A model generated the notes under the pieces. It was not told the origin of the DNA. It worked only from the letters and a program-made list of their open reading frames with translations, and ran no database searches. 45,621 nt of DNA, taken from assembly GCA_903929135.1 (NCBI GenBank), contig CAIYTH010000026.1, positions 1-45,621 on the forward strand. The letters run 5' to 3'. The position numbers and the translations under genes were made by a program. Source of the stretch: an uncultured Chlorobiales bacterium (lineage in GTDB: Bacteria > Bacteroidota > Chlorobiia > Chlorobiales > Chlorobiaceae). Below, piece after piece: positions 17,312-25,793 of the stretch (the stretch's first letter is position 1; each line of letters begins with the position of its first letter).

Positions 17312-19187
17312 CCGGATCCTCCTCGTTGCCGCCGGTTTTCAGGCTGTCGGCAGCAGCTTTGCGCGGGCCGGAATGACCAGGGCTGAGCGAGTCGCTGACC
17401 GCCTTGATCGAGGCTACAGCTTTTGCGTTGTCCCCGTTCCTGTTCTTGCCGTTCACGTAGTAGTTGATCAGCTCCCTGGCGATAGGCGCCGAGACGCTTC
17501 CTCCGAATCCCGCGTTCTCCACAAGCACCGTGATGGCAATCTTCGGCTGTTCAACCGGAGCGAAGCAGATGAACCACGCGTGGTCCTGGCCGTGGGGATT
17601 CTGCGCCGTGCCGGTTTTTCCGGCGACCGTCACGCCTGGAACCCTGGCGAGGGTGCCGGTGCCCTGCAGTACCACCCCTTTCATGCCCTCCTTGACCACA
17701 TCGAACGTATGCTGCGATACCGGCAGCTTGCGGTCGTCGTAGCTCAGCGGCACATAGGTGCCCGATCGCGAGTCGCGGTAGCCGCTGACCAGGTGCGGCT
17801 GGTGCCAGGTGCCGTTGTTGGCGATGGTGGCCGCAAAGTTGGCAAGCTGCAGGGGGGTCGTGTTGAGCTCGCCCTGGCCGATGCCGAGGCTGACCAGGTA
17901 CCCCTTCGTCCATCGGTTCTCGCCGAAGCGCTTGTCGTAATATTCCGTCGAAGGAAGCACGCCGCGTTTTTCACCCGGCAGGTCGATGCCCTCCTTGTCG
18001 CCGAAACCGAACATATCGCCGTATTCGTGCCACCTGTCGAGGCCGACCTGGAGGATCAGCTTGTAGAAATAGACGTTGCAGGACTGCGAGATGGCCCTCG
18101 TCATGTTGATGGTGCCGTGAGCGCCTCCGTGGCACTTGAACCTCCTGCCGCCGAACTCGAAGTAGCCCGGGCAGAAAATGGTCTGTTCGGGCGTGATGAC
18201 CCCCTCCTCGAGTGCGGCGATCGACAGCAGGAGCTTGTAGGTCGAGCCTGGCGGGTAGGCCGCCTGTATCGCCCGGTTGAAGAGTGGTTTGCGTGGGGAG
18301 AGGGCGATATCGGCCCATTCCCCTTTCCTGGTGGTGCCGTTGAGGATCTCAAGGTCGAAATCGGGTTCGCTGCACATGGCCAGGATGCCGCCGGTCGAGG
18401 GGTCGATGGCCACGACGGCCCCCGATTTCCTGGTCTGGCGAAGGAGTTTTTCGGCGAGCTCCTGGAGCCCGGCATCGATGGTCAGGTAGAGGTCGTCGCC
18501 CTTGACGGACTGCATGTCGTGCTTTCCGTTCTCGTATTCGCCCTTCAGCACGCCGAGCGGGTTGACCAGCTCGAAGCGGGCCCCTTTTTCGCCCCGGAGC
18601 CGCTCCTCGTAAAACCGTTCGAGTCCGGTGGAGCCGATTTTGTCATCCGGGCTGTAACCCCGTTCGGCGAGGGTGTCGAGCTGCCCGGCGGTGACGCCCC
18701 TCAGGTATCCGAGCAGGTGGGTGCCGGTAAACAGGCCATTGTATTTTCTTTTGTTCTCCACCTCGATGATCACGCCGGGGAGTTGCCACAGGTTCTCCCT
18801 GATCCGCGCCATCGAGACTTCGTTCAGGTCGTGATAGACCGTCGATGCGGCGAAAGGGCTGTAGTTGCGTCCCTCTTCGATGGTCGCCTTCAGATCCTCC
18901 ACGGGCATCTCCAGGAGGTACGCAAGGTATGCTGTGCCCGATTCGCGGATTTCCGAAGGGATGACCTTGACCGTGTAGAGGGGCCTGCTTTCGAGGATCA
19001 GCTGGCCGTTCCGGTCGATGAGGTTTCCTCTCGGGGCCTGCACCCAGATCCGCCTGATGCTGCCCGATTTCGACCCGAGCCCCTCCTGTTCGAAGAGCTG
19101 GAGCCAGACGAGCCGGCCATAGATGAGCATGAAGAGAGCGGCAATGACGATTGAAACCCCTTTCACGCTGCGCTGAAGCGTGTCCAT
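17304..19187 (-). CDS. mrdA: Penicillin-binding protein 2 (elongasome transpeptidase)
   Basis: This 627-residue class B PBP cross-links peptidoglycan during lateral growth with MreB/MreC/MreD and RodA. One N-terminal membrane anchor (VSIVIAALFMLIYGRLVWLQLF) is followed by the dimerisation domain starting at RGNLIDRNG. The transpeptidase motifs are GSTYK (S-x-x-K, in AYPPGSTYKLL), SQSCN (SxN) and KTGTAQ (KTG). It lies 4 nt after mreD. RodA, often next in other genomes, is not in this window; an FAD oxidase gene takes its place. Confidence 0.96.
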   Translation of the reverse strand: MDTLQRSVKGVSIVIAALFMLIYGRLVWLQLFEQEGLGSKSGSIRRIWVQAPRGNLIDRNGQLILESRPLYTVKVIPSEIRESGTAYLAYLLEMPVEDLKATIEEGRNYSPFAASTVYHDLNEVSMARIRENLWQLPGVIIEVENKRKYNGLFTGTHLLGYLRGVTAGQLDTLAERGYSPDDKIGSTGLERFYEERLRGEKGARFELVNPLGVLKGEYENGKHDMQSVKGDDLYLTIDAGLQELAEKLLRQTRKSGAVVAIDPSTGGILAMCSEPDFDLEILNGTTRKGEWADIALSPRKPLFNRAIQAAYPPGSTYKLLLSIAALEEGVITPEQTIFCPGYFEFGGRRFKCHGGAHGTINMTRAISQSCNVYFYKLILQVGLDRWHEYGDMFGFGDKEGIDLPGEKRGVLPSTEYYDKRFGENRWTKGYLVSLGIGQGELNTTPLQLANFAATIANNGTWHQPHLVSGYRDSRSGTYVPLSYDDRKLPVSQHTFDVVKEGMKGVVLQGTGTLARVPGVTVAGKTGTAQNPHGQDHAWFICFAPVEQPKIAITVLVENAGFGGSVSAPIARELINYYVNGKNRNGDNAKAVASIKAVSDSLSPGHSGPRKAAADSLKTGGNEEDPGD

Positions 19188-19191
19188 GAGC

Positions 19192-19683
19192 TCAGTCCCT
19201 CATGGTTTTTTTCAGCGCAAGCTGATACATGAGCACGGTCAGGAATATGTTCATGAGGGTGCCGATGACGACCATCGACGGTATCCTGTAGTAGAGCGGC
19301 AGAGCCATGGGATTGTTCATGAGCGCCAGAAGCAGATTGCCGATGGCAATCGAGGTAAGTGACGCGGAATAGAACATCCGCCTCTTTTTGGTCAGCGTGG
19401 GATGGCTCTCTTCAGACACATGGAAAAAACCTGCGACGAAACCCTCGACCGTGCCGATGAGGGCTGAAAGTCCGATGTTGCCGGAGAGTATGCCGACGAT
19501 CAGACCCGATGCGAATCCGAAAGTGGTTCCGGTCCTCTGGCCGATGGTCACCGATGCGAACGCGATGAACACGGCAAGGATATCCGGAGAGGCGCCGAGG
19601 ATCACCAGATTCGAAAAGACGAAGTGCTGCAAAAAGGCGAGCACGACAATGGATATCGAAGAGAGAAATATTTTTTTAAACAC
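19192..19683 (-). CDS. mreD: Rod shape-determining protein MreD
   Basis: This 163-residue integral membrane protein has about five hydrophobic segments, including IFLSSISIVVLAFLQHFVF and GFASGLIVGILSGNIGLSALIG. Size, topology and position between mreC and mrdA identify it as MreD, the membrane partner of MreC in the elongasome. MreD sequences are poorly conserved, so context carries much of the call. The spacing is 9 nt from mreC and 4 nt to mrdA. Confidence 0.9.
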   Translation of the reverse strand: MFKKIFLSSISIVVLAFLQHFVFSNLVILGASPDILAVFIAFASVTIGQRTGTTFGFASGLIVGILSGNIGLSALIGTVEGFVAGFFHVSEESHPTLTKKRRMFYSASLTSIAIGNLLLALMNNPMALPLYYRIPSMVVIGTLMNIFLTVLMYQLALKKTMRD

Positions 19684-19692
19684 TGCGTACGC

Positions 19693-20547
19693 TCACTTTC
19701 GTTGCTGTTCCTGTACTTTTCCGCCCTCATCGCCGTTCATGATATCGAGCTTCTCGCCCGAAGGCATGGCGCGGGCAACGAGCACATAGGAGAGCGAAGA
19801 GAAGTCGACTGCAAGCCTCACGTCGATGTCCGAGAAGAGCTTGCCTTTCGAGATCTTTGCCACGCGGCCGACCGGTATGCCCCGCAGGGCGAAGGTGCTG
19901 TGGTCTGAGGTCGTGAGGCGTTCGCCTACCTTGATGCGGCTGCTGGCCGGGACATTTTCCAGATGGGCCATGTCGACGTTGCCGTCTTTCCATGAGAGCA
20001 CGCCGAGGGTGGATGTGCTGTCCGAAACGACGCTGACCTTGAAGTCCTTGTTGATGACGGGCATGACCCTTGCGTAATTGCCCGAAACCGTCGTTACCCG
20101 GCCGACCAGGCCGTCAGGTGTCAGGACGGCCATGTCCTTGACAATGCCCTGATTCGAGCCGGAGTTGATCACGAGCACGTTGTCCGTCGGGCTGAACCTG
20201 CGGTCGACGATGCGGGCCACCAGGAAGCGGCCGTTCGGAGCGGCATCCTTTGCCGCGATGGCGTTCAGGCTCCTTGCGTCGCGCAGGGCCGTCTCCTGGC
20301 TCATGACCCGGGAGAACAGCTTCGCGTTCTGCAGCAGCAGATGTTCGTTGTCCTCCCTCAGGTTGACGAGGTCGTTGAAATATGAAATCTGCTCCGCTAT
20401 CGACGCGTTCACTGCCAGACCCTTGGTCCGGATCGCGTCGATGGTCTCCTTGCGCTGGAGCTGCATAAGAAGGAGTGATATGCCGCAATAGAGCAGGAAT
20501 AAAAGATATGCGGTATGCCTTGCGATAAAACGGAAAAAACTGAGCAC
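19693..20547 (-). CDS. mreC: Rod shape-determining protein MreC
   Basis: This 284-residue protein starts with GTG at 20547. One N-terminal membrane segment (TAYLLFLLYCGISLLLMQL) is followed by a periplasmic coiled coil (about residues 60-90: REDNEHLLLQNAKLFSRV). The double beta-barrel MreC core is seen in LVARIVDRRFSPTDNVLVI, GLVGRVTTVSGNYARVMPV and RLTTSDHSTFALRGIPVGRV. MreC scaffolds PBP2 and the Rod complex in the periplasm. It heads the run mreC-mreD-mrdA-oxidase-smpB; mreB is not in the window. Confidence 0.95.
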   Translation of the reverse strand: MLSFFRFIARHTAYLLFLLYCGISLLLMQLQRKETIDAIRTKGLAVNASIAEQISYFNDLVNLREDNEHLLLQNAKLFSRVMSQETALRDARSLNAIAAKDAAPNGRFLVARIVDRRFSPTDNVLVINSGSNQGIVKDMAVLTPDGLVGRVTTVSGNYARVMPVINKDFKVSVVSDSTSTLGVLSWKDGNVDMAHLENVPASSRIKVGERLTTSDHSTFALRGIPVGRVAKISKGKLFSDIDVRLAVDFSSLSYVLVARAMPSGEKLDIMNGDEGGKVQEQQRK

Positions 20548-20951
20548 GTCCCTGATCGTCTGGTTAACTCATCGGTTCACATTGGAGTATTGCAACTGGC
20601 TGCAGCCGAAACGCCGGATCCGCATCGACACGAGTCGCTACGGGGCGGGGCTGAAGATTCCGGCATACTGCGGCATGCAAGGATAAAAATCCCGAACTTA
20701 AATATAAAAGATTAATTCAATGTAAGCAGGAGGAACTGTTCATCTTCACCAGAAGGAACTTTTGCATTGAAGATGAACTTCGAAGCCCGGGCCCGTGTTG
20801 TCAGGTTTTTGCCGATGCCGTATATTTGCGCCTCGCATGTCGTCCCTGCGCCGGTATTTTCTTACCCGGCTGCCGTTATGGACCCGAGGTGCGTATATTC
20901 CGTTTTTCCTGATGCATTCCGGAATTGAGGCAGTCGTATGAACGTAATAGG
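20548..20951. other. Divergent intergenic region between mreC and the GroES-like gene
   Basis: These 404 nt separate two divergent genes and must contain both promoters. An AT-rich patch at 20698-20722 and a Shine-Dalgarno-like AGGAGGAAC at 20729-20737 with no start codon at a usable distance are the only marks I see. A possible 50-codon frame from ATG 20773 has no ribosome binding site or motif and is not called. Confidence 0.4.
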
Positions 20952-21341
20952 ATGATGATGGCCGTAAACATGACCGATAAATTCATTGTGGTCGGGGACA
21001 GGGTGCTGATCAAGCCGAAATCCCTCGACGAAAGGACAAAGTCCGGCATCTATCTTCCCCCCGGAGTGCAGGAGAAGGCGAAAATCCAGAGCGGGTACGT
21101 CATCAAGGCAGGACCGGGTTATCCTGTCGGCCCTCCTTCGGAATCCGACGAGCCCTGGAAGGAGATGGTGTCCGGTCCCCAGTACATCCCGTTGCAGGCC
21201 AGGACAGGCGACCTTGCCATCTTTGTGCAGAACAGCGCCTTTGAAATCGAGTACGGGGACGAGCGTTTCCTGATCGTGCCGAACTCGGCCATCCTGCTCC
21301 TGATCCGCGAGGACGACGGTCTCGAAGAGTATCTCAAATAG
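20952..21341 (+). CDS. Divergent GroES (Cpn10)-like protein
   Basis: Three successive ATG codons (20952, 20955, 20958) follow TAATAGG; any could be the start. The roughly 129-residue product has the Cpn10 fold marks: VVGDRVLIKPKSLDERTKSG at the start, a mobile-loop-like GIYLPPG with I-Y-L where GroES has I-V-L, and a C-terminal GDLAIFVQ...FEIEYGDERFLIVPNSAILLLI. It is longer than typical GroES (about 95 residues). The extra residues lie in the middle (about 55-85, with PVGPPSESDEPWKEM), where the roof loop would be. No groEL is adjacent. It is probably a second, specialised co-chaperonin or GroES-fold protein; nadA follows 66 nt later. Confidence 0.8.
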   Translation: MMMAVNMTDKFIVVGDRVLIKPKSLDERTKSGIYLPPGVQEKAKIQSGYVIKAGPGYPVGPPSESDEPWKEMVSGPQYIPLQARTGDLAIFVQNSAFEIEYGDERFLIVPNSAILLLIREDDGLEEYLK

Positions 21342-21407
21342 TCGCTGCGCACCCCGGCCCTTTCCGGCACGTCGCCATTTTTTACAGTTGACAAAATCAA
21401 GATCCAT

Positions 21408-22373
21408 ATGACCAAACCCATCCAGCCGGGAGATATCGGGCACCTTTCTGCCGAAGAGCTGCTTGCCAATGTCCGTGACCTCAAAAAGGAGCTCAATGCG
21501 ATCATCCTGGCCCATTACTATACCTTGCCTGAAATCCAGCAGGCTGCGGACATCGTCGGTGACAGCCTCGCCCTCGCCAGGGCGGCCGAGAAGAACACCG
21601 CTGACGTGATCGTGTTTGCCGGCGTCTACTTCATGGCTGAAACCGCCAAGATCCTGAACCCGGGCAAGCTGGTGATCATGCCTGACGCCGATGCAGGATG
21701 TCCCCTGGCCGACAGCTGTCCGGAGGATGAGTTCCGTGCCTTCAGGGCTGCCCATCCGGATGCCATAGCCATCACCTACATCAACTCGACGGCGGCCGTC
21801 AAGGCGCTTTCAGACATCACCTGCACCTCTTCGAACGCCGAGCACATCATCAGCCAGATTCCTCCGGAGCAGAAGATAATCTTCGGACCCGACAGGAACC
21901 TCGGCGCGTACCTGATGAAAAAGACAGGGCGCGACATGCTGATCTGGCAGGGGTACTGCTACGTGCACGACGCCTTTGCCGAAACCTACATGGTGCAGGC
22001 CCTGGCCATGCACCCGGGCTCCGAGCTGATTGCTCATCCCGAGTGCCGTGAGGAGGTGCTCCGTCACGCCTCGTTCGTCGGTTCGACCGCCGCACTGCTC
22101 GACTATACCCAGAAAAGCCCGTCCAGAAGCTTCATCGTGGCGACCGAGCCGGGCATCATCTACGAGATGCAGCTCCGCTCCCCGAGCAAGCTCTTCATAC
22201 CGGCACCCAAGGATCCCGGGAATCCGCGCAGCGTCTGCCGCCAGATGAAGCTCAACAGCCTCGACAGGATGTATCTCTGCATGCTGAACCGCAAGCCTGA
22301 GATCACGGTCGACGAAAAGCTTCGGGAGGCGGCCCTCAAGCCCATCAGAAGAATGCTTGAAATGTCGGCATGA
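21408..22373 (+). CDS. nadA: Quinolinate synthase NadA
   Basis: This 321-residue [4Fe-4S] enzyme condenses iminoaspartate (from NadB) with dihydroxyacetone phosphate to quinolinate. Family motifs are AHYYTLPEIQ, FAGVYFMAETAKIL, DAGCPLADSC and CTSSNA. Cluster-ligand cysteines are expected among the conserved Cys of CPLADSC, the GYCYVHDAF region and the C-terminal part. It is the third NAD biosynthesis gene in the window, with nadE and nadB about 8-10 kb upstream. GC-rich repeats follow the stop. Confidence 0.97.
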   Translation: MTKPIQPGDIGHLSAEELLANVRDLKKELNAIILAHYYTLPEIQQAADIVGDSLALARAAEKNTADVIVFAGVYFMAETAKILNPGKLVIMPDADAGCPLADSCPEDEFRAFRAAHPDAIAITYINSTAAVKALSDITCTSSNAEHIISQIPPEQKIIFGPDRNLGAYLMKKTGRDMLIWQGYCYVHDAFAETYMVQALAMHPGSELIAHPECREEVLRHASFVGSTAALLDYTQKSPSRSFIVATEPGIIYEMQLRSPSKLFIPAPKDPGNPRSVCRQMKLNSLDRMYLCMLNRKPEITVDEKLREAALKPIRRMLEMSA

Positions 22374-22411
22374 ACGACGATCGAAACTTTTCTTACATGA
22401 ATGCGCCATTG

Positions 22412-22530
22412 CCCCGGGTTTTAACCCGGGGATCATGAGGTATGTCGTTTGACAGGTCTGCCGCGCCGACTAGGGCGCGGCAGACCTTGCATTTGATCGA
22501 ACAGTCTCTCTTCGCCGGACTGAAGTCCGG
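22412..22530. repeat. Dispersed GC-rich palindromic repeat, copy B, with a 14-bp hairpin
   Basis: Three palindromes follow nadA. CCCCGGGTTTTAACCCGGGG is at 22412-22431. A perfect 14-bp stem lies at 22454-22467/22474-22487 with loop GACTAG. CCGGACTGAAGTCCGG is at 22515-22530, followed by GGCAATTGAA. The first and third match copy A at 11611-11690 in inverted order. Similarity with copy C continues to about 22605. No T-run follows the hairpin; it could still stop or stabilise the nadA transcript. Confidence 0.8.
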
Positions 22531-22679
22531 GGCAATTGAAGAGAATGCAAGAGGTTAATGACCGTAGAGTATCAAACCATCCTGCAGATTTCCGGATTCT
22601 GCGCTTCGTGCTGTTGGATAATCCTGCATCTGTTTTCTCTTGCCGGGAATGTGAGTAACTTTCATGAAAAGGAGTCTTC

Positions 22680-23420
22680 ATGCGCTTCATGACCGTCAGG
22701 GCGGTTTCGATCATGGCGTCCCTCTTCGTCGGGGCACTTCCTTCAGAGCTGTTCGCCTGGCATGACCGGACGCATCTTGCGATCGCAGAAGCGGCCGGTT
22801 TCGATCTCTGGTACAGCGCAGCCGCACCCGACGTAGCCAAATCGAAAGTGCAGTTCACGGCGATCGAGAGCCCGAACCACTACTACAACAACGAGGCGGG
22901 GCGGAAAGTGGATGCGTCGATGGTGCTCGACCAGGTCGAACGCTACAATCGTCCGGGCGACCAGGAGGGGCACCTGTACGGAGCTATCATCGGATCGGTC
23001 AAGGCATTCCGGACGCTCAGGAAGACCGGCAAGTACGCCCGCTACCCGCTGGTTTTCTGTGCGCACTACATCGGCGACATCTCCATTCCGCTGCACAATA
23101 CCCCGTACTACGAATTCAACAGGGCAAGGCACAGCATCAATGACGGTGTGATCGACGGCGGCGTCAGGGACAGCGTTGCCTCCATCAGGCAGCGCATGCG
23201 GCCGATCGTCATCAGGAACGAGGAGGATTTCGCCCTCGAAATCGCCAGGGTGGCCGAATCGGGCCGGGAGCTGGGATTGAAGATGAGGAGCGAGAACCGT
23301 GACATGACCCCTGGCGAGGCGTATATTCAGGTGATCCGAAGCGCATCGCTGCTCAAGGCAGTTCTGGCATACGCGGAACATCCGCCGGAAGAGGGGCAGG
23401 CTACAAGCAGTAAACCGTAA
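22680..23420 (+). CDS. Secreted S1/P1 nuclease / zinc-dependent phospholipase C-like protein
   Basis: ATG 22680 has AAAAGGAG just upstream. A signal peptide (MASLFVGALPSELFA) would be cut before W27, giving a mature N-terminus WHDRTH. In S1/P1 nucleases and bacterial phospholipases C the N-terminal Trp itself binds a zinc ion, so this is a strong family mark. Other likely metal-binding segments are SPNHYYNN and CAHYIGDISIPLHNT (HxxxD and PLH). At 246 residues it is near the family size. The substrate (nucleic acid or phospholipid) cannot be told. The next gene, a pentapeptide-repeat membrane protein, starts 8 nt later, suggesting one transcript. Confidence 0.82.
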   Translation: MRFMTVRAVSIMASLFVGALPSELFAWHDRTHLAIAEAAGFDLWYSAAAPDVAKSKVQFTAIESPNHYYNNEAGRKVDASMVLDQVERYNRPGDQEGHLYGAIIGSVKAFRTLRKTGKYARYPLVFCAHYIGDISIPLHNTPYYEFNRARHSINDGVIDGGVRDSVASIRQRMRPIVIRNEEDFALEIARVAESGRELGLKMRSENRDMTPGEAYIQVIRSASLLKAVLAYAEHPPEEGQATSSKP

Positions 23421-23428
23421 CGACGAAA

Positions 23429-24505
23429 ATGGCAAACAGGGAACATCTCGATATCATCCGGCAGGGGACGGCCGTCTGGAACAGCTGGAGGACGGAAAAC
23501 CCCGGTATACGGCCCGACCTGCGCGAAGCGGCCCTGGAAGGAGCCGACCTCAGAGAGGCCAACCTCGTTGACGCCAATCTGAACGGAGCCGTCCTGCGCA
23601 AGGCAATGCTTTCAGGCGCTGACCTCAGCAGTGCCGACCTGAGGGGCACCGACCTTTCCGGTGCCAGCCTCGACGGCGTCGATTTCAGCCGGAGCACGAT
23701 CGACATCCTCACCAGCTACGAAGGGGTCCAGGGGTGCGACATCGGGGTCAACGGCCTCTACTCCTCCGTGACCGACTCCGCGGCCCTGATGCGGATCGAC
23801 CCGCCGGGAAACTCCATGCAGGGGGCAAACGCCGAAGCGGTCATCGAAAGCCTCAAGCAGGCCCGCAAGCTTCACACCTTTTCCCTGCTGCTTGCCGGCA
23901 TCGCCATGCTCTTCATCGTCATCAAGCCGAAGACCATCACGCTGCCGTATCTCGCCGGCTCTTTCAAGTTCGACGAGTTCAGCTATACTTTCCTGGCCAC
24001 GATCCTCTCGACCATGCTGCTGACGCAGGTCTCGTCCTTCCTCGATTCCGCGCTTCAGGGGGCCCATTACCTGAACGACCGTCGGGCGGCCATGCTCGTG
24101 GGTCATTTCCCCTGGATTCTTTCCAAGTTTGAGAGCCACCCGTCCAACAAGCGCCAGTCGAAGATCCAGCGCATTTTCCTGGTCTACCATCCCCTTGTGT
24201 ACCTCTACTTCTTCGTGAATTGGGCTGCACTGTTCAGTGGAGACTGGCAGGCCCTGCTCGATCATTACCGTGAGCTTCCCGTCGTGCTCGGGGAGTATAT
24301 GCTTCCGGTCTTTTACCTCATCCTGTTCCTGATCTGCCGGCACATTTTCAAGCTGTCGGAAGGGTTCCAGAGGCCGATCCTGTTCGATACGGAGACCGAA
24401 AGGGGGCGCCGGAGCGATATGGAGCGTCTGGCCGAAGCCGTCGAGAAGCAGTCCCACCTGACCACCGAGCTGTTCGAACTCATGAGCAAGCGCAGCTCTT
24501 CCTGA
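23429..24505 (+). CDS. Pentapeptide-repeat protein with C-terminal membrane domain
   Basis: This protein has 358 residues. Residues about 30-90 are pentapeptide repeats of the A(D/N)LxX type (ALEGADLREANLVDANLNG and following), which fold into a right-handed beta-helix. Residues about 145-320 hold four hydrophobic segments (SLLLAGIAMLFIVI, FLATILSTMLLTQV, LVYHPLVYLYFFVNWAALF, YMLPVFYLILFLICRHIF). The tail is a charged helix. With no signal peptide, the repeat domain is probably cytoplasmic. It follows the secreted nuclease/phospholipase-like gene by 8 nt. Function is unknown. Confidence 0.8.
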   Translation: MANREHLDIIRQGTAVWNSWRTENPGIRPDLREAALEGADLREANLVDANLNGAVLRKAMLSGADLSSADLRGTDLSGASLDGVDFSRSTIDILTSYEGVQGCDIGVNGLYSSVTDSAALMRIDPPGNSMQGANAEAVIESLKQARKLHTFSLLLAGIAMLFIVIKPKTITLPYLAGSFKFDEFSYTFLATILSTMLLTQVSSFLDSALQGAHYLNDRRAAMLVGHFPWILSKFESHPSNKRQSKIQRIFLVYHPLVYLYFFVNWAALFSGDWQALLDHYRELPVVLGEYMLPVFYLILFLICRHIFKLSEGFQRPILFDTETERGRRSDMERLAEAVEKQSHLTTELFELMSKRSSS

Positions 24506-24857
24506 CAGCGACGAACGCGTCGTTTCCGACGCTGTTTCGTCATTCTTCGACGGAATTAGCTGGCCTTTGGTTTTTTTATTTGTTATCTATCAGTGAAGTT
24601 CCCATTCGTCGATTGAATCCCCCCTGGACAAAGGCGCCCTGCCGTTGTCATGAGTACGTTCTGAATCGTCACCCTGCCTCGCGGGACTCCTGCCTGTCTT
24701 TCCGCGATACGGCACGACACCTGAAATACAAGCCACCAGTAAAGGAGGTGAACGGACCGCGTTTCACGTATCGGCTACAGAACCTTGCCACCATCAAACC
24801 CTGCAGCGTGATCCGGCTCCCAGATCCGGTTCCGTAGCAAAACTCAGGAGGATAGTT
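24506..24857. other. Intergenic region before the peptidase gene
   Basis: This 352-nt gap follows the pentapeptide-repeat gene. Near its start, CAGCG/CGCTG repeats (24510-24533) and a T-run (24571-24577) may form a weak terminator. A full-strength Shine-Dalgarno, AAAGGAGGTG at 24741-24750, has no ATG behind it. A GTG at 24748 could open a 29-codon leader ending at 24837, but nothing else supports that. The region probably contains the peptidase promoter. Confidence 0.4.
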
Positions 24858-25730
24858 ATGCCCAGTAAAAAGGAAACCACACCGCCCAAAAAATCCGCCG
24901 CACCCAAGAAAACCGCTCCGCCGAAAAAAAAGGAGACCAGGGGTGAATTGCACCGCATCTGCAATGTGGTGCCGTCCCGCTCTGTCGAGTCGGACTGGTC
25001 CATGACGAATGCCCTGGAAGCCGGCGCCATCGCAGCACCCAAGGCGACCCTTCCTGCAAGCGTCGACCTGCGCGATGCGTCATGGTGGGAGATCGGAGAC
25101 CAGGGCCCGACAGGCTCGTGCGTCGGCTGGGGCTCCACCGATGGCGTCGCCCGCTACCACTTCGTGAAGGCCGGAAAGCTGACCAAGAAGGAGCACCTTT
25201 CGGTCAGGCTCTCCTGGATGGGGTCAAAGGAGCTCGACACGGATCCCAACCCGAACAGCTTCATCGAATCGGCCGGCACCACCTTGAAGGGGGCCCTTGA
25301 CATCCTGAGGACCAAGGGGGCTGTGCTCGATTCGCTGCTGCCCTTCAAGATCCAGAATTTCCTGTACACGGGTGAGGAGAGCACCTTCTACGCTACTGCA
25401 GCCACGAGAAAAATCGCCTCCTACTTCAACCTGAACAAGAACCCCGACAGCTGGAGGAACTGGCTTGCTGCACATGGCCCGATCCTTGCCGCGCTGAACG
25501 TCGATGCGACCTGGGACAACGCCACGGCTACGAAGGGAAAGCTCGACGCGTTCCAGCCGAACACGACCAGGGGCGGCCACGCCATCGCAATCGTCGGCTA
25601 TACCGCCGACAAACGCTTCATCGTTCGCAACAGCTGGGGGCCGGCCTGGGGTGACAAGGGGTACGGGTATGCATCCGAATCCTACATCGCCGGTGCGTTC
25701 TTCAATGAAAGCTACGGCATAACGATCTGA
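24858..25730 (+). CDS. Papain-like (C1 family) cysteine peptidase
   Basis: ATG 24858 follows CAGGAGGATAGTT, a good ribosome binding site. The 290-residue protein starts with about 26 Lys/Pro/Ala-rich residues, then a C1 peptidase domain from LPASVDLRD (residue 65 on). The catalytic set is present: Q82 (oxyanion hole) and C88 in DQGPTGSCVGWG, H241 in RGGHAIAIVGY and N258 in VRNSWGPAWGDKGYGY. The usual GSCWAF reads GSCVGWG. The short propeptide and absence of a signal peptide differ from secreted papains. The next gene encodes a chagasin-type inhibitor of this same peptidase class, which strongly suggests a functional pair. Confidence 0.9.
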   Translation: MPSKKETTPPKKSAAPKKTAPPKKKETRGELHRICNVVPSRSVESDWSMTNALEAGAIAAPKATLPASVDLRDASWWEIGDQGPTGSCVGWGSTDGVARYHFVKAGKLTKKEHLSVRLSWMGSKELDTDPNPNSFIESAGTTLKGALDILRTKGAVLDSLLPFKIQNFLYTGEESTFYATAATRKIASYFNLNKNPDSWRNWLAAHGPILAALNVDATWDNATATKGKLDAFQPNTTRGGHAIAIVGYTADKRFIVRNSWGPAWGDKGYGYASESYIAGAFFNESYGITI

Positions 25731-25793
25731 ACAGCGGTTTCGCAGGCGCCCTGCACCGACGGGGCGCCGTGGAACTCTTTGCATGAACAGGAT

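Noticed and set aside
17256-19154. A 632-codon plus-strand frame opposite the PBP2 gene
   Set aside because: It lies antisense to a gene with intact SxxK, SxN and KTG motifs. No ribosome binding site or domain is seen.
24580-24837. An 85-codon frame with an internal AAAGGAGGTG before the peptidase gene
   Set aside because: The Shine-Dalgarno is inside the frame rather than before its start, and the product has no family likeness. A 29-codon leader from GTG 24748 is conceivable but unsupported.
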